Shown: in pieces, positions 9,227 through 18,096 of the stretch
Position numbering within the stretch: position 1 is the first letter of the stretch
Layout: every line of letters starts with the position of its first letter
From: an uncultured Sphingomonadales bacterium
GTDB taxonomy: Bacteria; Pseudomonadota; Alphaproteobacteria; Sphingomonadales; Sphingomonadaceae
Direction: 5' to 3'
DNA length: 64,000 nucleotides
Assembly: GCA_903821605.1 (NCBI GenBank)
Contig: CAIJLZ010000006.1
Span: forward strand, 179,118 to 243,117
The notes under the pieces: model-generated
The model's input: only the letters and a program-made list of their open reading frames with translations
Told to the model about the DNA's origin: nothing
The model's database searches: none
Program-made: the position numbers and the translations under genes

Positions 9227-9516
9227 CGGGACATCCTCGGGATCAGTCAGGACAGGATAAGTGAAGACAGCCTTATAGAATGTCGGCACCGTGCTGCAAG
9301 GCTATTGGCCTTGGTTGCGGGTTTTTCTGGGTGACGGCTGAAGCGCAGGGTGCCGCGATGTAGCGGATCGGATGCCGTTCTTCCGGCTCCTAACTGTGTG
9401 GCTTCGGCAACAGATGAGAAGAATCGACGGTTTTTGCGCCATATCCGTGATTCTACCTGTTCATTGTTAAGCTGGGCCGATTATATTCAAACTGTTCAAG
9501 AAGGAATCAACAAGTC

Positions 9517-10257
9517 ATGGCGACGATTCGCAAGGCATGGATGTGGAAGGGGGCAGTCGCTTTGGCGCTACTGTCGACCCTGACGCCTGCCTTGTCCGCG
9601 CCATCGTCTTCGGATGCCGCCAAGCGCCTGAAACCGCGTGTGGTTTCGCTCAACGCGCCGGGCATTCTGGGTTCCTTCACCCCCGCTTCCAACCCGCGCA
9701 TGGCGTCGATGCTGGCCCAGTCTGGCGCGACGAGTGGCGGTTTTCGCTTTACCCCGTCGGTGGCCCCGGGCGCTCGTCGTGCCGTCACCGTGGCAGTGCG
9801 TGCCCGTGGTGCTGGCCCGGCGCAGGTCCATACTGGTTCGCGTCCAACGGCAATTGCCATGGCGCAGGCCAATGCGGGCCAGTCCTCGTTGGCGAACGCC
9901 TATAATCTCGGCGCGGCCATCGGTTGGCAGCGTTTCGTGGTGTCGGGCGATCTGGCCAATGTCGACACTGGCCCGCTTTTTGGCGAACGCAAGGCTGCCG
10001 ATATCGGCTTGAGCTATGCGGGCAAGCGTTGGTCGACCACGGTGCAACTTTCGGCTGATCGTAGTGGCGTATCGAACCGCTTCCTCGGGCGCGATGAAAG
10101 CGTGGCGCTGGATGTGGGTGGGTCGTATCGGATTGCCACGAATATCGATGTTACCGGCGGCGTGCGCTATAAGATGCAGCGTGACCGGCTCGATTCCACC
10201 GTCGACAATCGTCGTGACAGCCAGTCTGTCTATGTCGGCACGGCCTTCCGCTTCTGA
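9517..10257 (+). CDS. Predicted outer-membrane beta-barrel protein of unknown function
   Basis: 246 residues. A signal peptide is clear (WKGAVALALLSTLTPALSA, cleavage near residue 27). The second half (from about residue 125) alternates polar and hydrophobic residues in strands such as AIGWQRFVVSGDLANV, AADIGLSYAGKRWSTTVQLS and VDVTGGVRYKM-like segments, and the protein ends in a C-terminal phenylalanine (GTAFRF), the usual sorting signal for outer-membrane barrels. The first half is basic, alanine/proline rich and low in complexity. About six to eight strands could be drawn, porin-4-like. No function is recognised. It stands alone between the leuS operon (divergent) and queG. Confidence 0.75.
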   Translation: MATIRKAWMWKGAVALALLSTLTPALSAPSSSDAAKRLKPRVVSLNAPGILGSFTPASNPRMASMLAQSGATSGGFRFTPSVAPGARRAVTVAVRARGAGPAQVHTGSRPTAIAMAQANAGQSSLANAYNLGAAIGWQRFVVSGDLANVDTGPLFGERKAADIGLSYAGKRWSTTVQLSADRSGVSNRFLGRDESVALDVGGSYRIATNIDVTGGVRYKMQRDRLDSTVDNRRDSQSVYVGTAFRF

Positions 10258-10317
10258 CGCGGTTAAGGGCGGCAACGCCGCTGCTGCTTCCCTCATCACC
10301 TGATCCGGTCTGCTGCT

Positions 10318-11457
10318 ATGACCAGCCTTGAATCGCGCCTGAAAGACGAGGCGCGTCGCTTGGGCTTTGTCGCCTGTGGCATTTGCGCGGCGGATGCGAT
10401 TCCCGATGCCGGTGCGCAGTTGCGCCAATGGCTGGAACTGGGTGCGCATGGCAGCATGGACTGGATGGAAGCGCGCGCCGACCAGCGGGCGTCGCCCAAC
10501 GGCCTGTGGCCGGAGGCGCGCTCGGTCATCATGCTGGGCATGAGCTATGCGCCGCCGCTTGATCCGATGCGGCTTGCCAATATGCCGGCCGCCGCGCGCA
10601 TCAGCGTCTATGCCCAAGGGGCCGATTATCACGATGTGGTCAAGAAGCAGCTCAAGCACCTTGCCCGCTGGCTGATCGATACGGCGGGTGGAGGCGAACT
10701 CAAGGTCTTCGTCGACACCGCGCCGGTAATGGAAAAGCCGCTCGCTGCCGCTGCCGGCCTAGGCTGGCAGGGCAAGCACAGCAATATTGTCAGCCGGGAA
10801 CATGGCAGTTGGCTGCTGCTGGGGGCGATTTACACTACGATTGATCTGGCCCCCGATCCGGCGGCGCGCGACCGTTGTGGCTCTTGTGATGCCTGTCAGC
10901 GGGCCTGCCCGACCGATGCGTTCATCGCGCCCTATCAGGTCGATGCCCGGCGCTGCATTTCCTATCTGACGATCGAGCATAAAGGCCCGATCCCGGTCGA
11001 GTTCCGGGCAGGGATCGGCAATCATGTCTATGGCTGCGACGATTGTCTGGCGGTGTGTCCGTGGAACAAATTTGCCGAGGCCGCCCATGCCAACAAGGCC
11101 TTTGCCGCGCGCGCCGAATTGGCGGCGATGACGCTGGCTGATTTGCTGACACTCGACGACCCGGCGTTCCGTGCGATTTTCTCCGGTTCGCCGATCAAGC
11201 GCATCGGGCGGGATCGCATGGTGCGCAACGCCCTGATTGCGGCCGCCAATGCCGGCCAGGCGGGGCAGGGCGCGCTGCTGGCGCAGGTGCATGCGTTGCT
11301 GGACGATCCCTCGCCGTTGGTGCGTGGTGCCGCCATCTGGGCGCTGGCAAGGCTTGATCCGGCTGGCTGGCGCCTCGCCGCGGCGGCGCGGCAGGTGGAC
11401 GAGCATGATGCGGATGTCCGGCAGGAATGGCAGCCCCATCCCGCACACGTGGCCTGA
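10318..11457 (+). CDS. queG: Epoxyqueuosine reductase QueG
   Basis: Cobalamin- and Fe-S-dependent enzyme for the last step of queuosine synthesis, reducing epoxyqueuosine to queuosine in the tRNA anticodon loop. 379 residues. The N-terminal DUF1730 domain carries KVFVDTAPVMEK with the likely catalytic Asp at residue 133. The double 4Fe-4S motif is CGSCDACQRACP (C187, C190, C193, C197) plus YGCDDCLAVCPWNKF (C240, C243, C247, probably with C213). A HEAT-like C-terminal part (PSPLVRGAAIWALARL) fits tRNA binding. It precedes a tRNA-Lys gene by about 150 bases, which is probably chance. Confidence 0.96.
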   Translation: MTSLESRLKDEARRLGFVACGICAADAIPDAGAQLRQWLELGAHGSMDWMEARADQRASPNGLWPEARSVIMLGMSYAPPLDPMRLANMPAAARISVYAQGADYHDVVKKQLKHLARWLIDTAGGGELKVFVDTAPVMEKPLAAAAGLGWQGKHSNIVSREHGSWLLLGAIYTTIDLAPDPAARDRCGSCDACQRACPTDAFIAPYQVDARRCISYLTIEHKGPIPVEFRAGIGNHVYGCDDCLAVCPWNKFAEAAHANKAFAARAELAAMTLADLLTLDDPAFRAIFSGSPIKRIGRDRMVRNALIAAANAGQAGQGALLAQVHALLDDPSPLVRGAAIWALARLDPAGWRLAAAARQVDEHDADVRQEWQPHPAHVA

Positions 11458-11609
11458 TCCGGCCGCCACATCAAATACCGCCAATTCGCCCCGCCGGGCG
11501 AGAAAAATTGCAGAACGGTGATTTGATGATTGCACACCCAAATGACCCATGCTAGTGGCCCCCTCGTCATGACGGAGCGGGCAACCAAGCCGCTTTCCAG
11601 ACGTCGGAT

Positions 11610-11685
<76 letters not shown>

Positions 11686-12030
11686 TTTTTCAATGACTTA
11701 AGCGAAGCACGAGCGCCGCTATGTGCGTATTCCCGCTTGTGCAGTTCAGGCGCAAGCGAGTTGGACTTTTGGCGAGCGGGATTAAATCCTACAGGCCTGA
11801 AACGGAGATGGGAAAATCATTCAATTCCTTGATCTTCATGCCTATATTTCTGCCATTTCTGTTCCTGATACGGTGGCGCATTTCACAAATGATATTCTCG
11901 ATTATGCCTCGAGTCTCAGCGATTTTCCGCAACGGGGAACCCCTCGCGACGACCAGTTGCTAGGCCACCCCTCGGCGACGTATGGCCGGCGATCTCACCG
12001 GGGGCGTGTAAGCTCCCCCCGTCAGCTTCG
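11686..12030. other. Gene-free stretch after tRNA-Lys
   Basis: About 345 bases with no convincing gene. A short plus-strand frame (80 codons from 11721) has no ribosome site and no recognisable composition. No tRNA-derived direct repeat, integrase or attachment site was seen, so there is no sign that the tRNA serves as an integration target here. Near its right end is a G/C-run hairpin that could terminate the DUF2834 gene. Confidence 0.6.
11999..12021 (-). terminator. Possible terminator of the DUF2834 gene
   Basis: CGGGGG pairs with CCCCCG across an 11-base loop, about 10 bases beyond the stop codon of the minus-strand gene. There is no T-run on the minus strand, so this is a weak candidate. 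Confidence 0.25.
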
Positions 12031-12354
12031 TCACCCCCGTGCCGCCAAATGTCGCTCCCGCAGCCACAGGAACAGCGGCAGGCCAGATGACACCCCGAAC
12101 ACGCAGCAGGCGGCGATCGGGCGCCATAGGCCGGTCATGCCTGCCCGCTTACCTTCGATCAGGACAAAGGCGAGTAGGGCAAAGGCCGAGATGATCACGT
12201 CCCAGCCGAAATAGGCCCCGACGCGGTTCGCAAACAGATCGGCATAGAACAGCTTCACATCCAGCCCATGTTCGATCACCCATGGGTAAAATGCCGATAT
12301 TGGCAGGATCGTGCCGATGATCGTCAGTGCCAGATAGAGATGTGCGCGTTGCAT
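12031..12354 (-). CDS. DUF2834 small membrane protein
   Basis: 107 residues with three hydrophobic segments (LYLALTIIGTILPISAFYPW, FGWDVIISAFALLAFVLIEG and IAACCVFGVSSGLPLFLWL), as in the DUF2834 family of small inner-membrane proteins. Function unknown. It lies 39 bases downstream of the Rieske oxygenase gene in the same direction and is probably co-transcribed with it. A basic loop EGKRAGMTGLW separates the last two helices. Confidence 0.75.
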   Translation of the reverse strand: MQRAHLYLALTIIGTILPISAFYPWVIEHGLDVKLFYADLFANRVGAYFGWDVIISAFALLAFVLIEGKRAGMTGLWRPIAACCVFGVSSGLPLFLWLRERHLAARG

Positions 12355-12393
12355 AGTTGCTCCCCTTTTATCATTTGGCGTGGGTGTGTGGCG

Positions 12394-13755
12394 TTATCCC
12401 CGCAGCGGATTGGCCTGTAGCCACATGGCCAGCCAGTCGTGGAAATGGCTGATGCGATTTTCGTCGTCGCTCAGCACGGCCGCGTCAAAGCCGGCAGAGT
12501 GCATCCCGGCCTGCATGTCGGGCAGGTAATAGATGTCCTGATCGACGGTCTGGGTCATGCTGACCGAACCATCATTGACCTTGTCTTGGGTGAAGATGTC
12601 GCGTTCGGGCCGTTCGCCCGAGGTCATGATGCGGGCCGCTTCTGGGTCGCCGAGCAGGACGAGCGCATGTTCACTGCCGCGTGCATCAAACGGCATGGCC
12701 AAGGTCAGCTTGTCGAAAACGCACTTATCGGGATCAGTTGGGTGCGGCCGGGGGCGCATGATCCAAACTTCTTCCGGCTTCACCGTCATGATGATGTTGG
12801 GGAAAAGATTATATTGCCAGATGTCCGACACCTGATCATCGCTCAGCGTCCCATAATCGAAGCCAACCGCCGCGCCGATCTTGCGCTTTTGTTGCTGGGC
12901 GGCGGCGCGGACATCGTCGATACGGCCACGATAATCTTCCGGCGACAGGCCAATCGCCTCCATCGCGCCGGCCAGGATCGGCGGCGGCAGATCGGGCACG
13001 GGATAGCGGGGATTGATGACATAGCCATCCACCCGGAAGGCGCTATGCCCGAAGGGGTAGAGATCGACCCGCGCATCTCGGCAATTGACGAAGCTTGCAT
13101 GCTGGGCGTGGATGAAATCGACGTGATAGACCTCGGAGAAATTGTCGATCACCGTCTTCCAATTGGCGTCGAGCTTGCAGCTTTGGTCGCGGACCAGCTT
13201 CATCTGCTCAATGCGATAGGGCGCGAGTTCGTCCATGATCGAGCCGAGAAACGCCTCCAGCGGCGGCGCGTCGAGATCCATGTTGATCCAGATCAGCCCG
13301 GCCCAGGCGCGGACCTGCACCGGTTTAAGCGCGTGCTGCGCGCAGTCGATCCCCTGAGAGAAGCGTTCACGATCCGGGACATTCTTTAACCGGCCATCGA
13401 GATGATAGGACCAGCCATGATAGGGGCAGTTGTGGGAGTCGAGCACGCTGCCAAAGGGCAACATTTGCAGCCGGTTCCCGCGATGTTGGCACACATTATA
13501 GACGGCGCTCAACGCGCCAGTCTCGGTGCGCGCGATCAGGATGGATTCCCGGCCAAGGTCGAAGGTGAAAAAATCCCCCTCTTCAGCGACGTCCTGCTCA
13601 ACGCCCGCCAGCAGCCATGTCTTGCGCCAGACATGGTCCCATTCCTGTTGCATGGTGGTGGCACCCGCATAATGCTCGCGATCAAGCCGGGCTTTGGCGG
13701 TGGGCATGGGCAGGGCTGCGCCGTTGAAGGTCACATAATTATTCTGTTGCCACAT
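12394..13755 (-). CDS. Rieske-type ring-hydroxylating oxygenase, alpha subunit
   Basis: Catalytic subunit of a Rieske non-haem iron oxygenase, 453 residues. The Rieske 2Fe-2S ligands are C89 and H91 (CQHRGN) and C110 and H113 (CPYHGW). The mononuclear iron site lies in DNFSEVYHVDFIHAQH, with bridging D204 and iron ligands H211 and H216. No beta subunit, ferredoxin or reductase gene is adjacent, so it is either a homotrimeric alpha-only enzyme or borrows redox partners. The substrate cannot be read; relatives act on aromatic acids, carnitine-like amines or steroids. The 5' ends of this gene and of the PQQ dehydrogenase face each other across about 284 bases. Confidence 0.9.
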   Translation of the reverse strand: MWQQNNYVTFNGAALPMPTAKARLDREHYAGATTMQQEWDHVWRKTWLLAGVEQDVAEEGDFFTFDLGRESILIARTETGALSAVYNVCQHRGNRLQMLPFGSVLDSHNCPYHGWSYHLDGRLKNVPDRERFSQGIDCAQHALKPVQVRAWAGLIWINMDLDAPPLEAFLGSIMDELAPYRIEQMKLVRDQSCKLDANWKTVIDNFSEVYHVDFIHAQHASFVNCRDARVDLYPFGHSAFRVDGYVINPRYPVPDLPPPILAGAMEAIGLSPEDYRGRIDDVRAAAQQQKRKIGAAVGFDYGTLSDDQVSDIWQYNLFPNIIMTVKPEEVWIMRPRPHPTDPDKCVFDKLTLAMPFDARGSEHALVLLGDPEAARIMTSGERPERDIFTQDKVNDGSVSMTQTVDQDIYYLPDMQAGMHSAGFDAAVLSDDENRISHFHDWLAMWLQANPLRG

Positions 13756-14039
13756 TGGCGCTGTCCTCTCCCGGCATGAAACCTGCCTTGGGCATCATGC
13801 ATATGGTGCCGCTCCTTGAACCACAACCCATCGAAAAAGCCGGGGGTAAGCTGTGGCGCGGCAAGGTCGCCAGTCCGGGATATTGGCCGCGAGATATAAG
13901 CAAAATGTCAGGCAGACGCGGCGGCTTGTAATGACTAGGCTTATCACCTTACATGGGGCGTGCCGATGGCTGGCCCGATGGGGTTCAGTCAGTGACGCCG
14001 GCGACAAGGCGCGGTGTCGGTCAGAGAGAGGAGACATTC

Positions 14040-16010
14040 GTGGCTAATTGGGTGCGCTATATAGCGCCGTTGTTCATCATGATGACGGGGGCCGCATCGC
14101 TCGCTGTCGCGGCACCGGAGTGGGTCGCTGGCCCTGCTCCCGCCGCCAATCCAGCCCCGGCTGGCGTTGAGCAGAAGGCCTCGGCTCATAGCGGGGCGGC
14201 CTCCGACGCCTATAGCGACCGCAGCACCAATGTGGATGCGCGCACCGTCGAAATTGGCACGCGGGTCTATGGCGAAGTGTGCGCCGCTTGCCATGATGCG
14301 GGCGTGAGCCGGGCACCGCAACGCTTCATTGTCGCGCAGATGACGCCTGAATCGGTGCATAGTGCCCTGACATCGGGTGTCATGCAGCCGATGGCGGCTG
14401 GGTTGAGCGATGAAGAACGCAGTGCGGTGGCCCAATATATCACCAATCGCAAGTTCGGTTCGGGTGCGGCTACGGTCGGGCCGAAGCGTTGTGCTGCGAG
14501 TGAGGCGGCCTTCGACCTGAATGCGCCGCCGGCGTTTTCTGGCTGGGGGCTTGATCCCGCCAGCACCCATTCGATTCCGGCCGAGGTCTCGGGCCTCAGC
14601 CGCGCCAACGCGCCAAAGCTGAAGCTGAAATGGGCGCTTGGTTTCCCGAACGCGCTGCGTGCCCGTTCGCAGCCGACCATCGCCGGTGGCGCGATGTTTG
14701 TCGGTAGCCATAATGGCATGGTCTATGCGCTCGACATCAAGACCGGTTGCGCGCGTTGGACCTACCAGGCTTCGAGCGAAGTCCGCACCGGTATCGTTGT
14801 CAGCCCGTGGACTGCGGGTGATAAAAAGGCCCAGCCCCTGGCGTTCTTCGGCGATATCGTCGGCGGCACCTATGCGGTGAATGCCTTGACCGGCGAACTG
14901 GTCTGGAAGATCCGAGCGAACGAACATCCGAGCACGACGCTGACCGGTACTCCGGCGCTGCACAACAATGTGCTGTATGTGCCGGTCTCCTCGCTTGAAG
15001 AGGGCGCGACAGGCAATCCAAACTATCCGTGCTGCACTTTCCGGGGGTCAATCCTCGCGCTTGATGCCAAGACCGGCGCGGAAAAATGGCGAACCTGGCT
15101 CGTCGGTGAGCCGAAACTGGTGCGCAAAAATGCCGCGGGCGCAGATAATTTCGGCCCATCAGGCGTGCCAGTCTGGAACGCGCCGTCGATCGATGCGAAG
15201 CGTAACCAACTCTATGTCGCAACCGGCGATAATTATTCGACCCCGGCGACCGAATTGAGCGACTCAATCGTTGCGATTGATCTCATGACGGGCAAGATCA
15301 AATGGCATCATCAGGCGCTCGCGAACGACGCTTGGAATGCGGCTTGTGATGATCACAACAAGGCCAATTGCCCTGAAGAAGATGGCCCGGACTTTGACTT
15401 CGGTGCCGGTGCCGTGCTCGCCAAGGGTAAGGACGGTAAGGAATATGTCCTCGCGGGCCAGAAATCAGGCTGGGCTTGGGCATTCAACCCCGATAATGGC
15501 GCGCTCGTATGGAAGCAGCGGGTCGGCCGGGGTGGCGTTGTCGGCGGCATCCATTTCGGTATCGCCGCAGATGAAGGCAAGGTCTTCATCCCGGTCAGCG
15601 ACGTGCCGGATGGCCGCAAATATGACATTCCCCCGCAGCCGGGCGTTTATGCGCTCGACATCGTCACGGGTGAGTTCGCATGGCGTGCGCCTTCGGTTGA
15701 TGTGTGCAATGGCAAGCGCTTCTGTCATCCGGGCTATGGTGGGTCGCTGACGGCCACCAATGGCTTGGTGCTGGCTGGTGCCAATGATGGCTATATCCGC
15801 ATCTATGATACGGCGGATGGCAAGGTGATCTGGGAAACCGATACGGTGCGTGACTATGTCACGGTCGATGGTTCGACCGCCAAGGGCGGTTCAATCGGCG
15901 GCGGGGCGGCGGTCATTGCATATGATGGCTTGCTGATTGCCAATTCCGGCTATGGCTTTGCAGGCAAGATGCCGGGCAATGTCCTGCTGGTCTTCGAAGC
16001 CGAAAAATAA
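14040..16010 (+). CDS. PQQ-dependent quinohaemoprotein dehydrogenase, polyvinyl-alcohol-dehydrogenase type
   Basis: Periplasmic alcohol dehydrogenase of 656 residues. A GTG start is chosen because GAGGAG lies 6 bases upstream and a signal peptide follows at once (RYIAPLFIMMTGAASLAVAA). An N-terminal cytochrome c domain carries the haem motif CAACH (residues 81-85) and a likely axial Met in MQPMAAGL. The remainder is a PQQ beta-propeller with repeated blades such as VYALDIKTGCARW, TYAVNALTGELVW and VYALDIVTGEFAW, and a vicinal cysteine pair in YPCCTFRGS. The cytochrome-first order and CCTFRG segment match PVA dehydrogenase of sphingomonads. No oxidised-PVA hydrolase is adjacent, so the true substrate may be another secondary alcohol. 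Confidence 0.87.
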   Translation: MANWVRYIAPLFIMMTGAASLAVAAPEWVAGPAPAANPAPAGVEQKASAHSGAASDAYSDRSTNVDARTVEIGTRVYGEVCAACHDAGVSRAPQRFIVAQMTPESVHSALTSGVMQPMAAGLSDEERSAVAQYITNRKFGSGAATVGPKRCAASEAAFDLNAPPAFSGWGLDPASTHSIPAEVSGLSRANAPKLKLKWALGFPNALRARSQPTIAGGAMFVGSHNGMVYALDIKTGCARWTYQASSEVRTGIVVSPWTAGDKKAQPLAFFGDIVGGTYAVNALTGELVWKIRANEHPSTTLTGTPALHNNVLYVPVSSLEEGATGNPNYPCCTFRGSILALDAKTGAEKWRTWLVGEPKLVRKNAAGADNFGPSGVPVWNAPSIDAKRNQLYVATGDNYSTPATELSDSIVAIDLMTGKIKWHHQALANDAWNAACDDHNKANCPEEDGPDFDFGAGAVLAKGKDGKEYVLAGQKSGWAWAFNPDNGALVWKQRVGRGGVVGGIHFGIAADEGKVFIPVSDVPDGRKYDIPPQPGVYALDIVTGEFAWRAPSVDVCNGKRFCHPGYGGSLTATNGLVLAGANDGYIRIYDTADGKVIWETDTVRDYVTVDGSTAKGGSIGGGAAVIAYDGLLIANSGYGFAGKMPGNVLLVFEAEK

Positions 16011-16156
16011 CGCGATCACGGGGTCGGGCCATGGGTCCGGCCCCGGTTCGTTGCAGGCGGAAAATCGCCTTTACCAAAGTGCACATCGCTGCGGCCTCAC
16101 CCTTTGAGACGTCTTGCCCCGGCCGCTTGTAGCACCTATCCGCCGCACGCCCATTG

Positions 16157-16177
16157 CCCTGATCCCTGATCCCTGAT
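16157..16177. repeat. CCCTGAT x3 tandem heptamer
   Basis: Three perfect adjacent copies of CCCTGAT in the gap ahead of the TetR-type regulator gene. It may be slippage-prone or a set of half-sites; nothing else supports a role. Confidence 0.7.
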
Positions 16178-16275
16178 GGATCGGACTCTGCTTGACCTGC
16201 ATTGATAGTTCTGTACGGCACAGCGCAGGTGAATAGCCCCGATATATCTCCATCGTATCAGTGCAGGGACGACGA

Positions 16276-17034
16276 ATGAGCGATCCGGTCGAAGAAGAAC
16301 TCGCGCTGCATCCGGATAAGAAGCTGGTCTATTCCAGCCCAACCATCCATGCGCGGCGGCGGCGCGTGCTCAAGGAAGCGCGCAAGATGATTGCGACGCA
16401 TGGGCTGGAAGGTTTCAGCATCCGCGCCTTGTGCAAACAGGCCGAAGTCGCGCAGCGCACCCTCTATTATGCCTTTCAGAACAAGGACCGCATCATCGCA
16501 TTGGCGATCCGCGAGGCCTATGAGGATGTGAACCGCTACATGCGGTATCGCACCTCGGCGGACACGCTGGCGGGGATGGTTGATCGGCTGATTGCGGTCA
16601 ATCGGCGCAATCTCAAGGCGCGCAACTATACCCGCGCCGTCACGGCGATCTATTTCGCACCGGATATCAGCCAAGATGTGTGGAATGCGCTGCGTGAAAT
16701 GGTGTTCATCAACCTCCGCCAATGGCTTGACCGCATCGCGCAAGATGGCGATCTTGAAGATTGGGTCAATGTTGACGCACTGGCTGGCGACATTGCCAAT
16801 ATTGAATTTAGCACGATCAATGATTGGGCGCAGGGCCGACTTGATGATGAAGGCTATATCGTCAGGCTAATTACGGCGGTGTTGTCGATCACGGCTGGCG
16901 TCACGCGTGGCGCGACCCATGCGCAGGCGATCGAGATGTTGCGGAATATCCGCGCCACCGGAGAGGTGCCCGCATTCCCCAAGCCGGTTTACGCGCCGCC
17001 TGTCGAACTTGACGAGGATGATGACCGGGCCTGA
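16276..17034 (+). CDS. TetR/AcrR-family transcriptional regulator
   Basis: 252 residues. The helix-turn-helix is at about residues 29-75 (ARRRRVLKEARKMIATHG, then GFSIRALCKQAEVAQRTLYYAFQNKDRI), the TetR DNA-recognition pattern. The C-terminal ligand domain is unassigned, and the protein ends in an acidic tail. The ATG is preferred over a GTG 15 bases upstream because CAGGGAC precedes it. It lies between the PQQ dehydrogenase and an SDR gene, both in the same direction, and probably controls one or both (inference). Confidence 0.88.
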   Translation: MSDPVEEELALHPDKKLVYSSPTIHARRRRVLKEARKMIATHGLEGFSIRALCKQAEVAQRTLYYAFQNKDRIIALAIREAYEDVNRYMRYRTSADTLAGMVDRLIAVNRRNLKARNYTRAVTAIYFAPDISQDVWNALREMVFINLRQWLDRIAQDGDLEDWVNVDALAGDIANIEFSTINDWAQGRLDDEGYIVRLITAVLSITAGVTRGATHAQAIEMLRNIRATGEVPAFPKPVYAPPVELDEDDDRA

Positions 17035-17240
17035 TCTGGTCCGGGGGTTCAGTTTCACCCCATACCTCTTGCCTTGGCCAGCTTGATCATTACCGTGGGG
17101 GCGTCGATGATGATCGGCGTGGGCCGCGGTGCGGTGCGCGTTTCATAAGGGCGGAAGAGGACAGCGTGCCTGATATGTCAGGCGGCCGCGATGCGGCCTA
17201 TTCGTTCTTACCTCCATGCTCGTAACAAGAGGAATAGCAG

Positions 17241-18002
17241 ATGGATTTGGGACTTAAAGGCAAGAAGGCAATCGTCACCGGTTCGACCCGTGGCATTGGC
17301 CGCCGGATCGTCGAAACGTTGCTGGCCGAGGGCTGCGATGTCGCGATTGGCGCACGCAAGGCTGCCGAAGTCGAAGAAGCGCTGGGTGAATTGGCCGGCC
17401 GTCCGGGCCGGGTTGTCGGTGCGGCGCTCGATGTGATGAACGGCGAGACCTACCCGGCATGGATCGCCGAGATGGGCGAAAAGCTCGGCGGTATCGATAT
17501 CTTTGTCCACAACGTGTCGGCCGGTGGCGGCATGGAAGGCGAAGCGAGCTGGCGCAAGTGCTTTGAAGCCGACGTGCTGGGCGCGGTGCGCGGCGTGGAA
17601 GCGGCGATGCCGTTCCTCGAAAAGTCGGGCGAAGCGTCGGTGGTGTTCATCGGCACGACCGCATCGGTCGAGACCTTCATGGCGCCGATGGCCTATAATG
17701 CGCTCAAGGCGTCGCTGATCACTTATGCCAAGCAGCTCTCGCAGCATGTCGGCACGAAGAATATCCGCGTCAACGTCGTTTCGCCGGGCCCGATCGCGTT
17801 CAAGGGCGGTGCCTGGGAAAATATCGAGAAGGCCATGCCGGAAGTCTACAAGACGCATGAAGTCTTGCACCCGACCCAGCGCATGGGCACGCCAGAAGAG
17901 GTTGCCCGTGCGGTCACCTTCCTTGCCAGCCCGGCCGCGAGCTGGATCAACGGCGTCAATCTTGTCGTTGATGGCGGTTATACCAAGCGCGTTCAGTTTT
18001 GA
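17241..18002 (+). CDS. Short-chain dehydrogenase/reductase
   Basis: Classical SDR of 253 residues. The Rossmann motif TGSTRGIG is at about residues 13-20, VHNVSAGG takes the place of NNAG, the catalytic Ser is in FIGTTAS, and YNALKAS holds the Tyr and Lys. The C-terminal INGVNLVVDGGYTKR is typical. AGAGGAA lies upstream of the ATG. It probably oxidises or reduces a hydroxy/oxo substrate with NAD(P); the substrate is unknown. Being next to a PQQ alcohol dehydrogenase, a Rieske oxygenase and a TetR regulator, a role in the same catabolic route is possible but unproven. Confidence 0.9.
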   Translation: MDLGLKGKKAIVTGSTRGIGRRIVETLLAEGCDVAIGARKAAEVEEALGELAGRPGRVVGAALDVMNGETYPAWIAEMGEKLGGIDIFVHNVSAGGGMEGEASWRKCFEADVLGAVRGVEAAMPFLEKSGEASVVFIGTTASVETFMAPMAYNALKASLITYAKQLSQHVGTKNIRVNVVSPGPIAFKGGAWENIEKAMPEVYKTHEVLHPTQRMGTPEEVARAVTFLASPAASWINGVNLVVDGGYTKRVQF

Positions 18003-18096
18003 TCTGACATGCTCGAATTCTGCCGCCTGCCTTGATGGCGGGCGGCAGCGATCGCAGGCGACGGCGACGGGCATGGCGAGGATTCAAGGGGGAAAG

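Noticed and set aside
11721..11963. 80-codon frame after tRNA-Lys
   Set aside because: No ribosome site, mixed composition, and a hydrophobic run too irregular for a clear membrane helix; treated as non-coding.
12394..16010. Rieske oxygenase and PQQ dehydrogenase as one defined catabolic pathway
   Set aside because: They are on opposite strands, have no redox-partner genes, and nothing in the sequence ties their substrates together; kept only as a question.
16157..16177. CCCTGAT x3 as a CRISPR-like or regulatory array
   Set aside because: Only three adjacent heptamers without spacers; too short for a CRISPR array and not repeated elsewhere.
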